Notes: a model not told the origin generated them from the sequence alone. A stretch of DNA of 64,000 nt from Pseudomonadota bacterium (GCA_023439305.1 JAEXOO010000010.1:36897-100896), one strand, 5' to 3'. Positions 50,242-59,364 are shown, counted from the stretch's first letter. Program-made: numbers and translations.

Positions 50242-50610
50242 ATGAGCACCCTTACCGAATCCGTTGATCTGCAAGCCCCACCGTCTCCTCTTATCTTTTC
50301 CGACTCTGCCGTGGAAAAGGTGCGTGAGCTCCTGATCGAAGAAGGCAGTCCCGAACTCAAATTGCGCGTATTCGTGCAAGGCGGCGGCTGTTCGGGCTTT
50401 CAGTACGGCTTCACCTTCGATGAAATCGTCAACGACGACGACACCATCATCGACAAGGACGGCGTGCAATTGCTGGTGGACGCCATGAGCTTCCAGTATC
50501 TGGTCGGCGCCGAGATCGACTACAAGGACGACCTGGATGGCGCGCAGTTCGTCATCCGCAATCCCAACGCCACGACCACCTGTGGCTGCGGTTCGTCGTT
50601 CACGGTGTAA
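50242..50610 (+). CDS. erpA: iron-sulfur cluster insertion protein ErpA
   Basis: A 122-residue A-type carrier that hands Fe-S clusters to targets such as IspG. The three cysteine ligands are Cys50 (GGGCSGFQYGF), Cys114 and Cys116 (TTCGCGSSF). A 10-residue variable N terminus precedes the conserved core. A strong AGGAG precedes the ATG and a terminator follows. Confidence 0.96.
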   Translation: MSTLTESVDLQAPPSPLIFSDSAVEKVRELLIEEGSPELKLRVFVQGGGCSGFQYGFTFDEIVNDDDTIIDKDGVQLLVDAMSFQYLVGAEIDYKDDLDGAQFVIRNPNATTTCGCGSSFTV

Positions 50611-50643
50611 GTTCGTCGGCGAGCCTGACTTCAGGCGGCCTGG

Positions 50644-50676
50644 AAAAAGCCCTGCTTGATGCAAGCAGGGCTTTTT
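50644..50676. terminator. bidirectional terminator, erpA / anmK
   Basis: A perfect 15-bp stem with AAGCCCTGCTTG core and its complement around ATG, followed by a T run. It separates convergent erpA and anmK. Confidence 0.88.
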
Positions 50677-50712
50677 TTGTCATTTTCTGATGGGCTTGCA
50701 GGGATTGTCGCC

Positions 50713-51810
50713 CTAGGCCGGGTAGCAGGCGCCCAGCACGGTAGGGTGGCGGGCGCCGGTCACGGCGGGCAGGCCGGCGGGAATGCGCTCCACGTGGGCG
50801 TGTGCCAGCCAGGCAAAGGCCAGGGCTTCAATCTGTTGGGGATCCATGCCCAGGGCGCTGGTGGGGCGTACAGGCAGGTTCAGTTCGGATGACAGGCGGG
50901 CCAGCAGGCGGAGATTGGCCGCTCCGCCGCCGCAGACCAGCACTTCCTGTGCTTGCGGGGCGTGGCGACGGATGGCATCGGTCACGCTGAGCACGGTCAA
51001 TTCCAGCAAGGTCGCCTGCACGACAGCGGCGTCCACGCCTGCGGCGCCGTAGACCTGGGCCAGGCGCTGGTCCAGCCACGGCAGGTTGAACAGATCGCGT
51101 CCGGTGGATTTAGGGGGGGGCAACTGCAGCCAAGGCTCCGCCATCAAGACAGCCAGCAAGCGTGCATCCGGAGCGGCGCTGGCCGCCCATTGCCCGTCCT
51201 GGTCGTAAGGCAGGCTATGGTGCCGCTGTATCCAGGCGTCCAGCAGCATATTGGCCGGGCCGGTGTCAAAGCCTGAAACAGGCTGTCCAGGCAGCAGCAG
51301 GGAAATATTGGCAATACCGCCCAGATTCAGAATGACGCGGCCATGCTCGCTACGGAACAGGGCCTCGTGCACGATGGGCACCAGCGGTGCGCCCTGGCCG
51401 CCAGCGGCGATGTCGCGGCTGCGGAAATCCGCAATCACGTCCACGCCGCAGTGTTCGGCAATATAAGCGGGCGCATTCAACTGCAGGGTATAGCCGAGTT
51501 CGGGCGCGTGGCGTATGGTCTGGCCATGCACGCCGATGGCGCGTATCGCCGCTTTTTCAGGCCCCTGGGTCCACGGGCGGCAGGCCTGCACGTACAGCCT
51601 GGCCAGTTGCAGTGCGGCGCCGCTGGCGCGCGCGAGTTCATCATGGCCGGGATGCTGCAAGGCCAGCAGCTCGTCGCGCAGGGCAGGGGGCAAGGGCAGG
51701 CTGTTGGCCTGCAGGATGCGGGCGCCCTGGGAACTGAATTCGGCCAGCACGGCATCAATGCCATCCATGCTGGTGCCGGACATCAGGCCAATATACAGGG
51801 GCCCTTGCAT
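50713..51810 (-). CDS. anmK: anhydro-N-acetylmuramic acid kinase
   Basis: A 365-residue AnmK, which hydrolyses and phosphorylates anhydroMurNAc during cell-wall recycling. YIGLMSGTSMDGIDAVL near the start is diagnostic; GVHGQTIRHAP, the ATP-binding LNLGGIANIS and DTGPANMLLDAW follow. A run of eight G at 51113-51120 encodes prolines in LPPPKSTG. The ATG at 51810 lies 7 bases beyond the M23 peptidase stop, so the two are likely co-transcribed. Confidence 0.95.
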   Translation of the reverse strand: MQGPLYIGLMSGTSMDGIDAVLAEFSSQGARILQANSLPLPPALRDELLALQHPGHDELARASGAALQLARLYVQACRPWTQGPEKAAIRAIGVHGQTIRHAPELGYTLQLNAPAYIAEHCGVDVIADFRSRDIAAGGQGAPLVPIVHEALFRSEHGRVILNLGGIANISLLLPGQPVSGFDTGPANMLLDAWIQRHHSLPYDQDGQWAASAAPDARLLAVLMAEPWLQLPPPKSTGRDLFNLPWLDQRLAQVYGAAGVDAAVVQATLLELTVLSVTDAIRRHAPQAQEVLVCGGGAANLRLLARLSSELNLPVRPTSALGMDPQQIEALAFAWLAHAHVERIPAGLPAVTGARHPTVLGACYPA

Positions 51811-51817
51811 GAGGCGA

Positions 51818-53185
51818 TCAGCGGCTGGCCAGTTGCATGCCGCCGTCGGCCGGCTGCAGCAGCGCGAAGCTGTTCTGGTAGGAGGCCAGCACCGTGCTGA
51901 ATTGCTTGAGTTGCGGTGCATCCAGCACGCGCGCCACGGGCAGATCTACGGACAACGGATCGATGGCTTTCTGGGCGATGCGGAATTCGTAGTGCAGGTG
52001 CGGGCCGGTAGCCCAGCCGGTCGAGCCCACGTAGCCGATCAATTGCCCTTGTTCGATCCGGTCGCCTTTGCGCAGGCCGGCTGCAAAGCGGCTTTGGTGG
52101 GCATACAGGGTGGTGAGTTCGCCGTGGTGCTTGAGGATGATGGTGTTGCCGTAGCCGTTCTGGCGGCCGATGAACTCGACCACGCCGTCGGCGGTGGCAT
52201 GGATGGGCGTGCCGCTGGGCGCAGCGTAGTCCACGCCTTTGTGGTTGCGCCAGCCGCCGTGCACGGGATGGCGGCGACCGCCGAAGGTGGAGCTGATGCG
52301 GGTGAACTTCAGGGCGGTGCGCAGGAATGCGCCCTTCAGGCTCTTGCCGTCGAAATCGTAGTAGCCGCCGCTGCCGTTGTCCGGCTGGAACCAGGCGGCT
52401 TCGTGCGCTTTGCCCTGGTTGATGAACTCCACGGCCAGCAGGCGTCCGGCGCCCACTTCCTGGCCTTCGTGGTCATAGGATTCATAGACTACGCGGAAGC
52501 TGTCGCCTTTGCGCAGGTCTTTCAGGAAGTCGATCTTGCTGCCCAGAATATCTGCCATCTGCAGGGTGATGCCGTCGGGGATGCCGGCCTGGTCGCTGGC
52601 GCCGAACAGAGAACTGTTGATTTCCGCCTGCGCCACCCGGACCTGGGTGTGGGCTTGATCGCTCTGCTCGTGGGCGGTGAAGCCGTCGTCGCCGTTCGGG
52701 CGCACTTCCAGCCAACGCGCCACGCCGCCGCCCGACTCTTCGGAATAAGGGGTGTGCTTGTAGCGCAGCCAGAGCAGATTGTTGTTGGCGTCCAGGGCGG
52801 CTTGCAGCGTGCGGCCCGGATACAGTTTGTAAATAGAGCGGGCCTGCTTGTCGTGCGTGAGGAATTGGAGCAAGCCGTCTTCGCTGATATTCATGCGCTG
52901 CAGCAGCGCGGCCAGGGTATCGCCTCGGCGGATGCGAGTTTCGGTGACGTATGCCTGGCTGTCCTGGGTCTGCAGTACTGTCATTTCAGCAGGCAGGGTC
53001 AAGGCGGTGCGGGCCTGGTAGATCAGGGGCTCGGGGCTGCCGGGCATGACCACGGCCAGGGCGCCGGCTGCCGCAAAGGATCCCAGGGCCAGGACGGCCA
53101 GTCCGATGCGGACGAAGGGTGCTCGACGAGGTCGAGGCTGGTGGATGTCAAGGGGGGGGGAGGAGCGTTTCCCTTTGCTGAACAT
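51818..53185 (-). CDS. M23 family murein endopeptidase
   Basis: A 455-residue inner-membrane-anchored peptidase like MepM/YebA. One N-terminal membrane segment (about 27-47), a LysM/OapA-like region with RRGDTLAALLQRMNIS near 90, and a C-terminal M23 domain with zinc-site motifs HKGVD and GPHLHYEF. It would cut peptidoglycan cross-links. Codons 9-12 contain nine consecutive C (nine G at 53152-53160 on the plus strand), a slippage-prone tract that would switch the gene off. The ATG at 53185 was chosen just ahead of the basic N terminus. Confidence 0.9.
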   Translation of the reverse strand: MFSKGKRSSPPLDIHQPRPRRAPFVRIGLAVLALGSFAAAGALAVVMPGSPEPLIYQARTALTLPAEMTVLQTQDSQAYVTETRIRRGDTLAALLQRMNISEDGLLQFLTHDKQARSIYKLYPGRTLQAALDANNNLLWLRYKHTPYSEESGGGVARWLEVRPNGDDGFTAHEQSDQAHTQVRVAQAEINSSLFGASDQAGIPDGITLQMADILGSKIDFLKDLRKGDSFRVVYESYDHEGQEVGAGRLLAVEFINQGKAHEAAWFQPDNGSGGYYDFDGKSLKGAFLRTALKFTRISSTFGGRRHPVHGGWRNHKGVDYAAPSGTPIHATADGVVEFIGRQNGYGNTIILKHHGELTTLYAHQSRFAAGLRKGDRIEQGQLIGYVGSTGWATGPHLHYEFRIAQKAIDPLSVDLPVARVLDAPQLKQFSTVLASYQNSFALLQPADGGMQLASR

Positions 53186-53420
53186 AAAACCAGAACCTTG
53201 ATGGACGTACGCGTCACTGCCTGCTGGGCGGCGGTCAGTGTGTACTGGGCGGACAAAAAGCATTCCTGCCCGGGCGAACTGACCTGCGCGGGAATGATAA
53301 GATAAGTCGGGATACGAATCCTTGCCGAATTTCAAGCGCGGCTCGCAATAGCAGGCTATCCTAGCGCATTAGGCTTTATTTTTCGAGCATTTTTACTTAT
53401 TAGTTTGTCACCAGATTGTT

Positions 53421-54647
53421 ATGTCATCCCCATCAGAAGCCCTTTCCCCGGACGTCCTGGCCGACCTCGCCATTGTCAAGCGCGGTTGCGACGAATTGCT
53501 GGTCGAATCCGAATTTGCGCGCAAGCTCGCGCGTAGCCGCTCGACCGGTCAGCCGCTGCGGATCAAGCTGGGGCTAGACCCCACCGCGCCGGACATCCAC
53601 CTTGGGCATACCGTGGTGCTGAACAAGATGCGCCAGCTCCAGGACCTGGGGCATACGGTTATTTTCCTGATCGGTGACTTCACCTCGACCATCGGCGATC
53701 CCAGCGGCCGCAATAGCACGCGCCCGCCGCTCACCCCCGAGCAGGTCGTGGCCAATGCCAAGACCTACTACGATCAGGCGGCGCTGGTGCTGGATCCAGA
53801 ACGCACCGAAGTGCGTTACAACTCCGAATGGTGCGACAAGCTCGGTTCGCGCGGCATGATCCAGCTGGCGTCGCGCTATACCGTGGCCCGCATGATGGAA
53901 CGCGACGACTTCACCAAGCGTTTCAAGTCCAATCAGCCCATCTCGGTGCACGAATTTCTGTACCCCCTGTTGCAGGGCTACGATTCGGTTCAGCTCAAAG
54001 CCGACCTTGAACTGGGCGGCACGGACCAGAAGTTCAATCTGCTGGTGGGGCGCGAACTGCAAAAAGAATACGGCCAGGAGCAGCAATGCATCCTGACCAT
54101 GCCGCTGCTGGTTGGCCTGGACGGCGTCGAGAAAATGTCCAAGTCCAAGGGCAATTACATCGGTATCAGCGAAACGCCGGACTCTATGTTCGGCAAGCTC
54201 ATGTCCATTTCGGACACCCTGATGTGGCGCTATTTCGAGCTGCTGTCCTTCCGTTCGCTGGAAGACATCGCCGGCTTGCAGCACCAGATCGAACAGGGCC
54301 GCAATCCACGCGACGTCAAAGTGGAGCTGGCCCAGGAAATCGTCACGCGCTTTCATAGCGCCAAGGACGCCGAGCAGGCGTTGGAGAACTTCGAGGCGCG
54401 CTTTCGCCGCGGCGAAATGCCCGAGGACATGCCCGAAGTCACCGTCTCCGGCCAGCTCAATCTGCTGAAGGTATTGCGTGAAGCGGGCCTGGTGGCCTCG
54501 GGCAGTGAAGCCCAGCGCAATGTCGAGCAGGGCGGCGTGCGCATCGACGGCGAACGCGTGGACGATAAAGGTTTGCAACTGGAGCCGGGCAGCTATGTGC
54601 TGCAAGTGGGCAAGCGCAAGTTTGCCCGCGTCACCCTGACCGGCTGA
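53421..54647 (+). CDS. tyrS: tyrosine--tRNA ligase
   Basis: A 408-residue class I tyrosyl-tRNA synthetase of the TyrZ-like type. The HIGH-type motif is DPTAPDIHLGHTVVLNK near residue 52, the KMSKS loop is VEKMSKSKGN near 237, and an S4 RNA-binding domain ends the protein. It diverges from the M23 peptidase over about 235 bases, the conserved arrangement in this family. Confidence 0.96.
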   Translation: MSSPSEALSPDVLADLAIVKRGCDELLVESEFARKLARSRSTGQPLRIKLGLDPTAPDIHLGHTVVLNKMRQLQDLGHTVIFLIGDFTSTIGDPSGRNSTRPPLTPEQVVANAKTYYDQAALVLDPERTEVRYNSEWCDKLGSRGMIQLASRYTVARMMERDDFTKRFKSNQPISVHEFLYPLLQGYDSVQLKADLELGGTDQKFNLLVGRELQKEYGQEQQCILTMPLLVGLDGVEKMSKSKGNYIGISETPDSMFGKLMSISDTLMWRYFELLSFRSLEDIAGLQHQIEQGRNPRDVKVELAQEIVTRFHSAKDAEQALENFEARFRRGEMPEDMPEVTVSGQLNLLKVLREAGLVASGSEAQRNVEQGGVRIDGERVDDKGLQLEPGSYVLQVGKRKFARVTLTG

Positions 54648-54666
54648 TTGATTGTGGAGGTCTGCA

Positions 54667-55302
54667 ATGAAACTGCGTAGTGATTCTTTCCAGGACCAGG
54701 GCGTCATTCCCGAGCGCCTGGCGTTTTGCCGATACGACGCCCAGTCCCATGTCGCCCTGGCGGGCAATGCCAATCCGCACCTGGAATGGTCGGACGCACC
54801 TGAGCAGACCCAATCCTATGTGGTGATCTGCCACGACCCCGACGTCCCAAGCCGCCCCGACGATGTCAACCAGGAAGGGCGCGAAGTGGCGGCCGACCTG
54901 CCCCGCGTGGACTTCTTTCACTGGGTGCTGATCAACGTTGCCGCCAGTGTCACCACCTTGGCCGAAGGTTCGTATTCCAAGGGCATCACCCCGCGCGGCA
55001 AGGCCGGTCCGTTGGCGTTGGACGGCACGCGTCAGGGTGTCAACGATTACACGGCCTGGTTCGCCAGTGACCGCGACATGAACGGCGATTACTTTGGTTA
55101 CGACGGTCCATGTCCGCCCTGGAACGACGCGCTGCTCCATCGCTACGTGTTCACGGTTTACGCGCTGGATATCGCGGAGCTGCCGCTGGAAGGGCGCTTC
55201 ACTGGCCATGACGTGCTGCGCGTCATGGAAGGCCATATACTGGCCAAGGCCTCCGTCACCGGAACGTACACCCTGAATCCGCGCCTGATCCAGCAGCCCT
55301 GA
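54667..55302 (+). CDS. YbhB/YbcL family PEBP (Raf kinase inhibitor-like) protein
   Basis: A 211-residue phosphatidylethanolamine-binding-protein fold. MKLRSDSFQDQGVIPERLAF at the start, the ligand-pocket DPDVPSRPDDVNQEG and FHWVLINV, and GYDGPCPPWNDALLHRYVFTVYAL near 145-170 match the family. Its cellular role in bacteria is unclear. The ATG at 54667 has GGAGG at good spacing and was preferred over a TTG at 54652. It follows tyrS after 19 bases. Confidence 0.9.
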   Translation: MKLRSDSFQDQGVIPERLAFCRYDAQSHVALAGNANPHLEWSDAPEQTQSYVVICHDPDVPSRPDDVNQEGREVAADLPRVDFFHWVLINVAASVTTLAEGSYSKGITPRGKAGPLALDGTRQGVNDYTAWFASDRDMNGDYFGYDGPCPPWNDALLHRYVFTVYALDIAELPLEGRFTGHDVLRVMEGHILAKASVTGTYTLNPRLIQQP

Positions 55303-55483
55303 TCCCAGCAGCGGGTTTGTTGAGATTTCCTCATGTTTCCATGAGCCCGCCTGCCGGCATTTCGTTTTTTTCCACGTTTTCCGTGGATTCCGGCGTTAAA
55401 GCCGCCGGGTGCGGCGGATTGCCCCGCATCCGCGCTAAAATGCCGTTTTCTTGTTTGCTTCCACTTAAACGTTAGGAACCCTC

Positions 55484-56731
55484 ATGTTTGACCGTTCTGC
55501 CACTCTAGCCAAAGTCGATCCCGAGCTCTGGGCCGCCATTCAGAAAGAAGACGTGCGCCAGGAGCAGCACATCGAGCTGATCGCCTCTGAAAACTACACC
55601 AGCCCCGCTGTGATGCAAGCTCAGGGTACGCAGCTGACGAACAAGTACGCAGAGGGCTACCCCGGCAAGCGCTACTACGGCGGCTGCGAATACGTGGACG
55701 TGGTGGAGCAGTTGGCCATCGACCGCCTTAAAGAGCTGTTTGGCGCCGAAGCCGCCAACGTGCAGCCCAACTCCGGTTCTCAAGCCAACCAGGGCGTGTA
55801 CATGGCCGTGCTCAAGCCCGGCGACACCGTGCTGGGCATGAGCCTGGCCGAAGGCGGCCACCTGACGCACGGATCGCCCGTGAACGCATCGGGCAAGCTG
55901 TACAACTTCGTGTCCTATGGTTTGAACGCCGATGAAGAAATCGACTACGACCGCCTGGAACAGTTGGCCAAAGAGCACAAGCCCAAACTGATCGTGGGCG
56001 GCGCATCCGCCTACGCGCTGCGCATCGACTTCGAGCGCATGGCCCGCATCGCCCACGAAAATGGCGCGCTGTTCATGGTCGACATCGCTCACTATGCCGG
56101 CCTGGTTGCCGGCGGCGCCTACCCCAATCCGGTGCCTCATGCCGACTTCGTCACCTCGACTACGCACAAATCGCTGCGCGGCCCTCGCGGCGGCGTCATC
56201 ATGATGAAAGCCGAGCACGAAAAAGCCATCAACTCGGCTATTTTCCCCGGTATCCAGGGCGGCCCGCTGATGCACGTCATCGCCGGCAAGGCCGTGGCTT
56301 TCAAGGAAGCGCTGGAGCCTGAATTCAAGACATACGCCGCTCAAGTGGTCAAGAACGCCGATGTGCTGGCCCGCACACTGGTGGAACGCGGCCTGCGCAT
56401 CGTGTCCGGCCGCACCGAAAGCCACGTCATGCTGGTGGACCTGCGGGCCAAGGGCATTACCGGCAAGGTGGCCGAAGAGGCGCTGGGCAAGGCCCACATC
56501 ACGGTCAACAAGAACGCCATCCCGAACGATCCCGAAAAGCCGTTTGTCACCAGCGGCATTCGTCTGGGCACGCCAGCCATGACCACCCGTGGTTTCACGG
56601 AAGCGGACGCTGAGCTGACGGCTCACCTGATCGCCGACGTGCTGGACAACCCGCAGGACGAAGCCGTGCTGGCCGATGTTCGCCGCCGTGTGCACGAGCT
56701 GACCTCGAAGCTGCCCGTGTACTCCAAGTAA
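55484..56731 (+). CDS. glyA: serine hydroxymethyltransferase
   Basis: A 415-residue PLP enzyme interconverting serine and glycine with tetrahydrofolate, the main one-carbon source. ASENYTSPAVMQAQGT near residue 34, the PLP lysine in TSTTHKSLRGPRGG near 229 and a C-terminal TRGFTEADAELTAHLI are present. AGGA precedes the ATG. nrdR follows after 36 bases that include a GCAA-capped hairpin without a T run. Confidence 0.97.
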   Translation: MFDRSATLAKVDPELWAAIQKEDVRQEQHIELIASENYTSPAVMQAQGTQLTNKYAEGYPGKRYYGGCEYVDVVEQLAIDRLKELFGAEAANVQPNSGSQANQGVYMAVLKPGDTVLGMSLAEGGHLTHGSPVNASGKLYNFVSYGLNADEEIDYDRLEQLAKEHKPKLIVGGASAYALRIDFERMARIAHENGALFMVDIAHYAGLVAGGAYPNPVPHADFVTSTTHKSLRGPRGGVIMMKAEHEKAINSAIFPGIQGGPLMHVIAGKAVAFKEALEPEFKTYAAQVVKNADVLARTLVERGLRIVSGRTESHVMLVDLRAKGITGKVAEEALGKAHITVNKNAIPNDPEKPFVTSGIRLGTPAMTTRGFTEADAELTAHLIADVLDNPQDEAVLADVRRRVHELTSKLPVYSK

Positions 56732-56767
56732 TCTGCCCGGAGCGGGCCGCAAGGCCCGCGATTCTGA

Positions 56768-57229
56768 ATGAAGTGTCCGTTCTGTCATCATGCCGATACC
56801 CAGGTGATCGATTCCCGCATCACCGAAGAGGGCGACGCCATCCGGCGGCGGCGCAAGTGCTCGGCCTGTGAACGGCGTTTCACCACTTACGAGCGCTCCG
56901 AGCTGAGCTTGCCCGTAGTGGCCAAGCGCAATGGTACGCGCATGGATTTTGATCCTGCGCGCCTGCGCGCCAGCATGGGCGTTGCCTTGCGCAAGCGCCC
57001 TGTGCCCATGCAGCAGGTCGATGCCGCTGTCCTGCGTATCGAAGAAAAACTCCAGTTGACCGGTGAGCGAGAAGTCTCCTCGGAAACCATAGGTGAACTG
57101 GTCATGGCCGAACTCAAACAGCTTGACCAGGTCGCTTACGTGCGTTTTGCCTCGGTCTACAAAAGCTTCAAGGATATCCGCGAGTTCGTTCAGGCCATCG
57201 ACGAAATGAACGAGCCCAGCCGGACCTGA
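56768..57229 (+). CDS. nrdR: transcriptional repressor NrdR
   Basis: A 153-residue repressor of ribonucleotide reductase genes. The zinc ribbon has Cys3, Cys6, Cys31 and Cys34 (MKCPFCHH and KCSACERRF), followed by an ATP cone (about 49-139, LPVVAKRNGTRMDFDPARLRA) that senses ATP versus dATP. It lies in the conserved glyA-nrdR-ribD order. Its probable target, nrdAB with paired NrdR boxes, is 30 kb away in this same window. Confidence 0.97.
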   Translation: MKCPFCHHADTQVIDSRITEEGDAIRRRRKCSACERRFTTYERSELSLPVVAKRNGTRMDFDPARLRASMGVALRKRPVPMQQVDAAVLRIEEKLQLTGEREVSSETIGELVMAELKQLDQVAYVRFASVYKSFKDIREFVQAIDEMNEPSRT

Positions 57230-57246
57230 AAAGGACGACCGCCGCC

Positions 57247-58395
57247 ATGCTGGACCAACACGATTACGATTGGATGCGGCAGGCTCTGGCGCTGGCCGAG
57301 CAGTCGCTTTACATTACGTCTCCCAATCCGCGCATCGCATGCCTGATCGTGCGCGACGGCCAATTGCTGGCCAGCGGCGCCACCCAGGAAGCAGGCGGGC
57401 CGCATGCCGAAGTCATGGCCTTGCGCCAGGCGCGCGAACGCGGCGTGGACGTGGCAGGCGCCACGTTCTATGTCACGCTGGAGCCGTGCAGCCACTATGG
57501 CCGCACGCCGCCGTGCGCGCAAGCCTTGGTGCAGGCTGCGCCGGCGCGCGTGGTGGTGGCCATGCATGATCCCAATCCGCTGGTGGCCGGGCGCGGTCTG
57601 ACCTTGTTACGCCAGGCCGGCATTCAGGTAGACGGCCCCTTGTGTGTGGAAGACGCCTTGCAGGTGAATGCCGGCTTTTTTGCGCGCATGACACGTGGAC
57701 GGCCTTGGTTGTGGATGAAGATGGCCGCTTCGCTGGATGGCCGCAGCGCCTTGCCGGATGGTCGCTCGCAATGGATCACCGGCCCGCAGGCCCGGGATGA
57801 CGGTCATCATTGGCGTGCCCGCAGTTGTGTGGTGCTCACGGGCATCGGCACCGTGCAGGCCGACAATCCGCGTTTGAATGTGCGTGCCGTCGAAACCCCT
57901 CGTCCGCCCATCAAGGCTGTGCTGGACACGCAATTGAAGCTGGATCCGGCTGCGGCGCTGCTGGACGGCACGCCGTGCTGGGTGTTCAGCCACAGACGCG
58001 ACGCCGGGCGCGAAGCGCAACTGGCGGACCGCAATGCGCAGGTCATTCCCATGCCCTTGCATGACGGCCATGTGGATGTGCGCGCGGTACTGGACTGGAT
58101 GGCGGGACAACAGGTCAACGAGGTGCATGCCGAAGCCGGCGCGCGCTTGTCGGGAGCCTTGCTGGACGCTGGCGTGGTTGACCAGTTGCTGATGTATCTG
58201 GCGCCCAAGATCCTGGGGCAAGGCAGGGGCGTTGCCGATATCGCTGCGTTGTCCGGCTTGGATGCCGTCCAGCCCTTTGAGTTCACCGATCTGCGGCTGT
58301 TCGGCCAGGATGCACGGCTGCTCGCGCGTCAGCGCGATCATTGGTCGGCGCTGCTGCAGGCTGTGGGCGGCCAGGACAGCCCGATTGTCCCTTGA
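57247..58395 (+). CDS. ribD: bifunctional riboflavin biosynthesis deaminase/reductase
   Basis: A 382-residue RibD. The N-terminal deaminase domain has the zinc-site motifs GPHAEVMAL near residue 50 and EPCSHYGRTPPC near 81. The C-terminal reductase domain begins near 155 (WLWMKMAASLDGRSAL), with the EAGARLSGALL stretch near 297. It catalyses the second and third steps towards riboflavin. It follows nrdR after 17 bases, the standard order. Confidence 0.96.
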   Translation: MLDQHDYDWMRQALALAEQSLYITSPNPRIACLIVRDGQLLASGATQEAGGPHAEVMALRQARERGVDVAGATFYVTLEPCSHYGRTPPCAQALVQAAPARVVVAMHDPNPLVAGRGLTLLRQAGIQVDGPLCVEDALQVNAGFFARMTRGRPWLWMKMAASLDGRSALPDGRSQWITGPQARDDGHHWRARSCVVLTGIGTVQADNPRLNVRAVETPRPPIKAVLDTQLKLDPAAALLDGTPCWVFSHRRDAGREAQLADRNAQVIPMPLHDGHVDVRAVLDWMAGQQVNEVHAEAGARLSGALLDAGVVDQLLMYLAPKILGQGRGVADIAALSGLDAVQPFEFTDLRLFGQDARLLARQRDHWSALLQAVGGQDSPIVP

Positions 58396-58467
58396 TTTTT
58401 TGTAGATGGCGCCCGTACGTTCTCAGTCGCAGGACGACGACGCCCATTTTTATGTAAGAGGCTTATT

Positions 58468-59091
58468 GTGTTTACAGGTATCGTGGCCGCCGTAGGCCGA
58501 ATTACTCAAGTTACCCCCCTGTTGCAAGGCCAGGACGATGCTGGCGTGCGCCTGCATATCCATGCCGGCGGCCTGCCCCTGCATGAGGCTCGTCTGGGCG
58601 ATTCCATCGCCATTCAGGGGGCCTGCATGACGGCGGTCGAACTCCTTGATGACGCCTTCGTGGTGGACGTGTCCCGTGAAAGCCTGAATCGCACAGTGGG
58701 ATTGGATCAGCCTGGCGAGGTCAACCTGGAACATGCCTTGCGGCTGGGCGATTCGCTGGACGGCCACATTGTCTCCGGCCACGTCGACGGCGTAGGTACG
58801 GTCAGCCATTTCGAGCCGGTCGGTGAATCGTGGGATCTTCGTATCCAGGTGCCTGCCGACATGGCGCGGTACTTCGCCTACAAAGGATCGGTGACCGTCA
58901 ATGGCGTCAGCCTGACCGTGAACCAGGTGGATGATAACGTCCAGGGCTGCGAAATCCGTATCAACCTGATCCCGCATACCGTGCAGGTCACTACCCTCAA
59001 GAGCCTGCGCGCAGGCAGCGCTGTCAACCTGGAAGTGGACACCATCGCCCGCTACGTCGAGCGCATGTTCAGCCTGCAGCAGCGAACATAA
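58468..59091 (+). CDS. ribE: riboflavin synthase, alpha subunit
   Basis: A 207-residue riboflavin synthase built from two lumazine-binding repeats, the first opening MFTGIVAAVGRI and the second near residue 97 at GHIVSGHVDGVGTV. The start is GTG with an AGAGG site. ribBA and ribH, the usual next genes in relatives, do not follow: 45 bases downstream the accessory repeat region begins. Confidence 0.95.
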   Translation: MFTGIVAAVGRITQVTPLLQGQDDAGVRLHIHAGGLPLHEARLGDSIAIQGACMTAVELLDDAFVVDVSRESLNRTVGLDQPGEVNLEHALRLGDSLDGHIVSGHVDGVGTVSHFEPVGESWDLRIQVPADMARYFAYKGSVTVNGVSLTVNQVDDNVQGCEIRINLIPHTVQVTTLKSLRAGSAVNLEVDTIARYVERMFSLQQRT

Positions 59092-59136
59092 TGTCCGCAG
59101 CCCGGTACCTGCTCAAGGTTGCCGGCTGTCGGATCG

Positions 59137-59183
59137 AGCGTGTCGGCGCACAAAATAGGCAGACAGGGTAGGCCTTGCTTGCC
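59137..59183. repeat. direct repeat, left copy, MFS-gene derived
   Basis: The 50 bases from 59137 match 62008-62057 with four differences. Read on the minus strand both copies encode PILCADTL, the edge of an MFS transporter gene whose larger fragment survives at 61818. In this copy the repeat joins directly to the tRNA-Ser remnant through a short AAGC homology. Confidence 0.8.
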
Positions 59184-59226
59184 AAGCGTGTATCCGTGAA
59201 TAGCGTATCGGGGGTTCGAATCCCCC
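59184..59226 (+). pseudogene. truncated tRNA-Ser, 3' portion only
   Basis: The 3' half of the anticodon stem, the long variable arm and the T arm of tRNA-Ser, matching the intact gene at 62130 with one difference in the variable arm. The 5' half with the anticodon is missing, the acceptor end reads GTCTGCC with no CCA, and no anticodon loop can form, so it is not a working tRNA. Confidence 0.8.
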
Positions 59227-59241
59227 GTCTGCCCAGAATTC

Positions 59242-59275
59242 AAAAGCCCCCGTACTGTAATGTACGGGGGCTTTT
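59242..59275. terminator. terminator, left copy
   Basis: A perfect 14-bp stem AAAAGCCCCCGTAC and its complement, 6-base loop, ending in TTTTTATAT. It is the duplicate of the terminator after the intact tRNA-Ser at 62227. Confidence 0.85.
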
Positions 59276-59364
59276 TATATAAGGCATTGTTATATTGATT
59301 TATTCGTAAAAAGGTATTGAAACGGCATCATTCAATTTTTTGTTATGGCAGGGGTTGCGTCGTA

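Noticed and set aside
55372..55386. Hairpin CCACG / CGTGG upstream of glyA as a riboswitch or attenuator
   Set aside because: The stem is short, no T run follows and nothing resembles a glycine riboswitch.
56742..56759. GCGGGCC-GCAA-GGCCCGC hairpin between glyA and nrdR as a terminator
   Set aside because: There is no T tract and nrdR starts 9 bases later; it may only modulate read-through.
59158..59235. A possible complete tRNA, because GGCAGAC upstream pairs with GTCTGCC downstream
   Set aside because: No anticodon arm with a seven-base loop or D arm can be drawn and no CCA follows; the upstream half is MFS-gene sequence also found at 62031. The pairing is probably coincidental.
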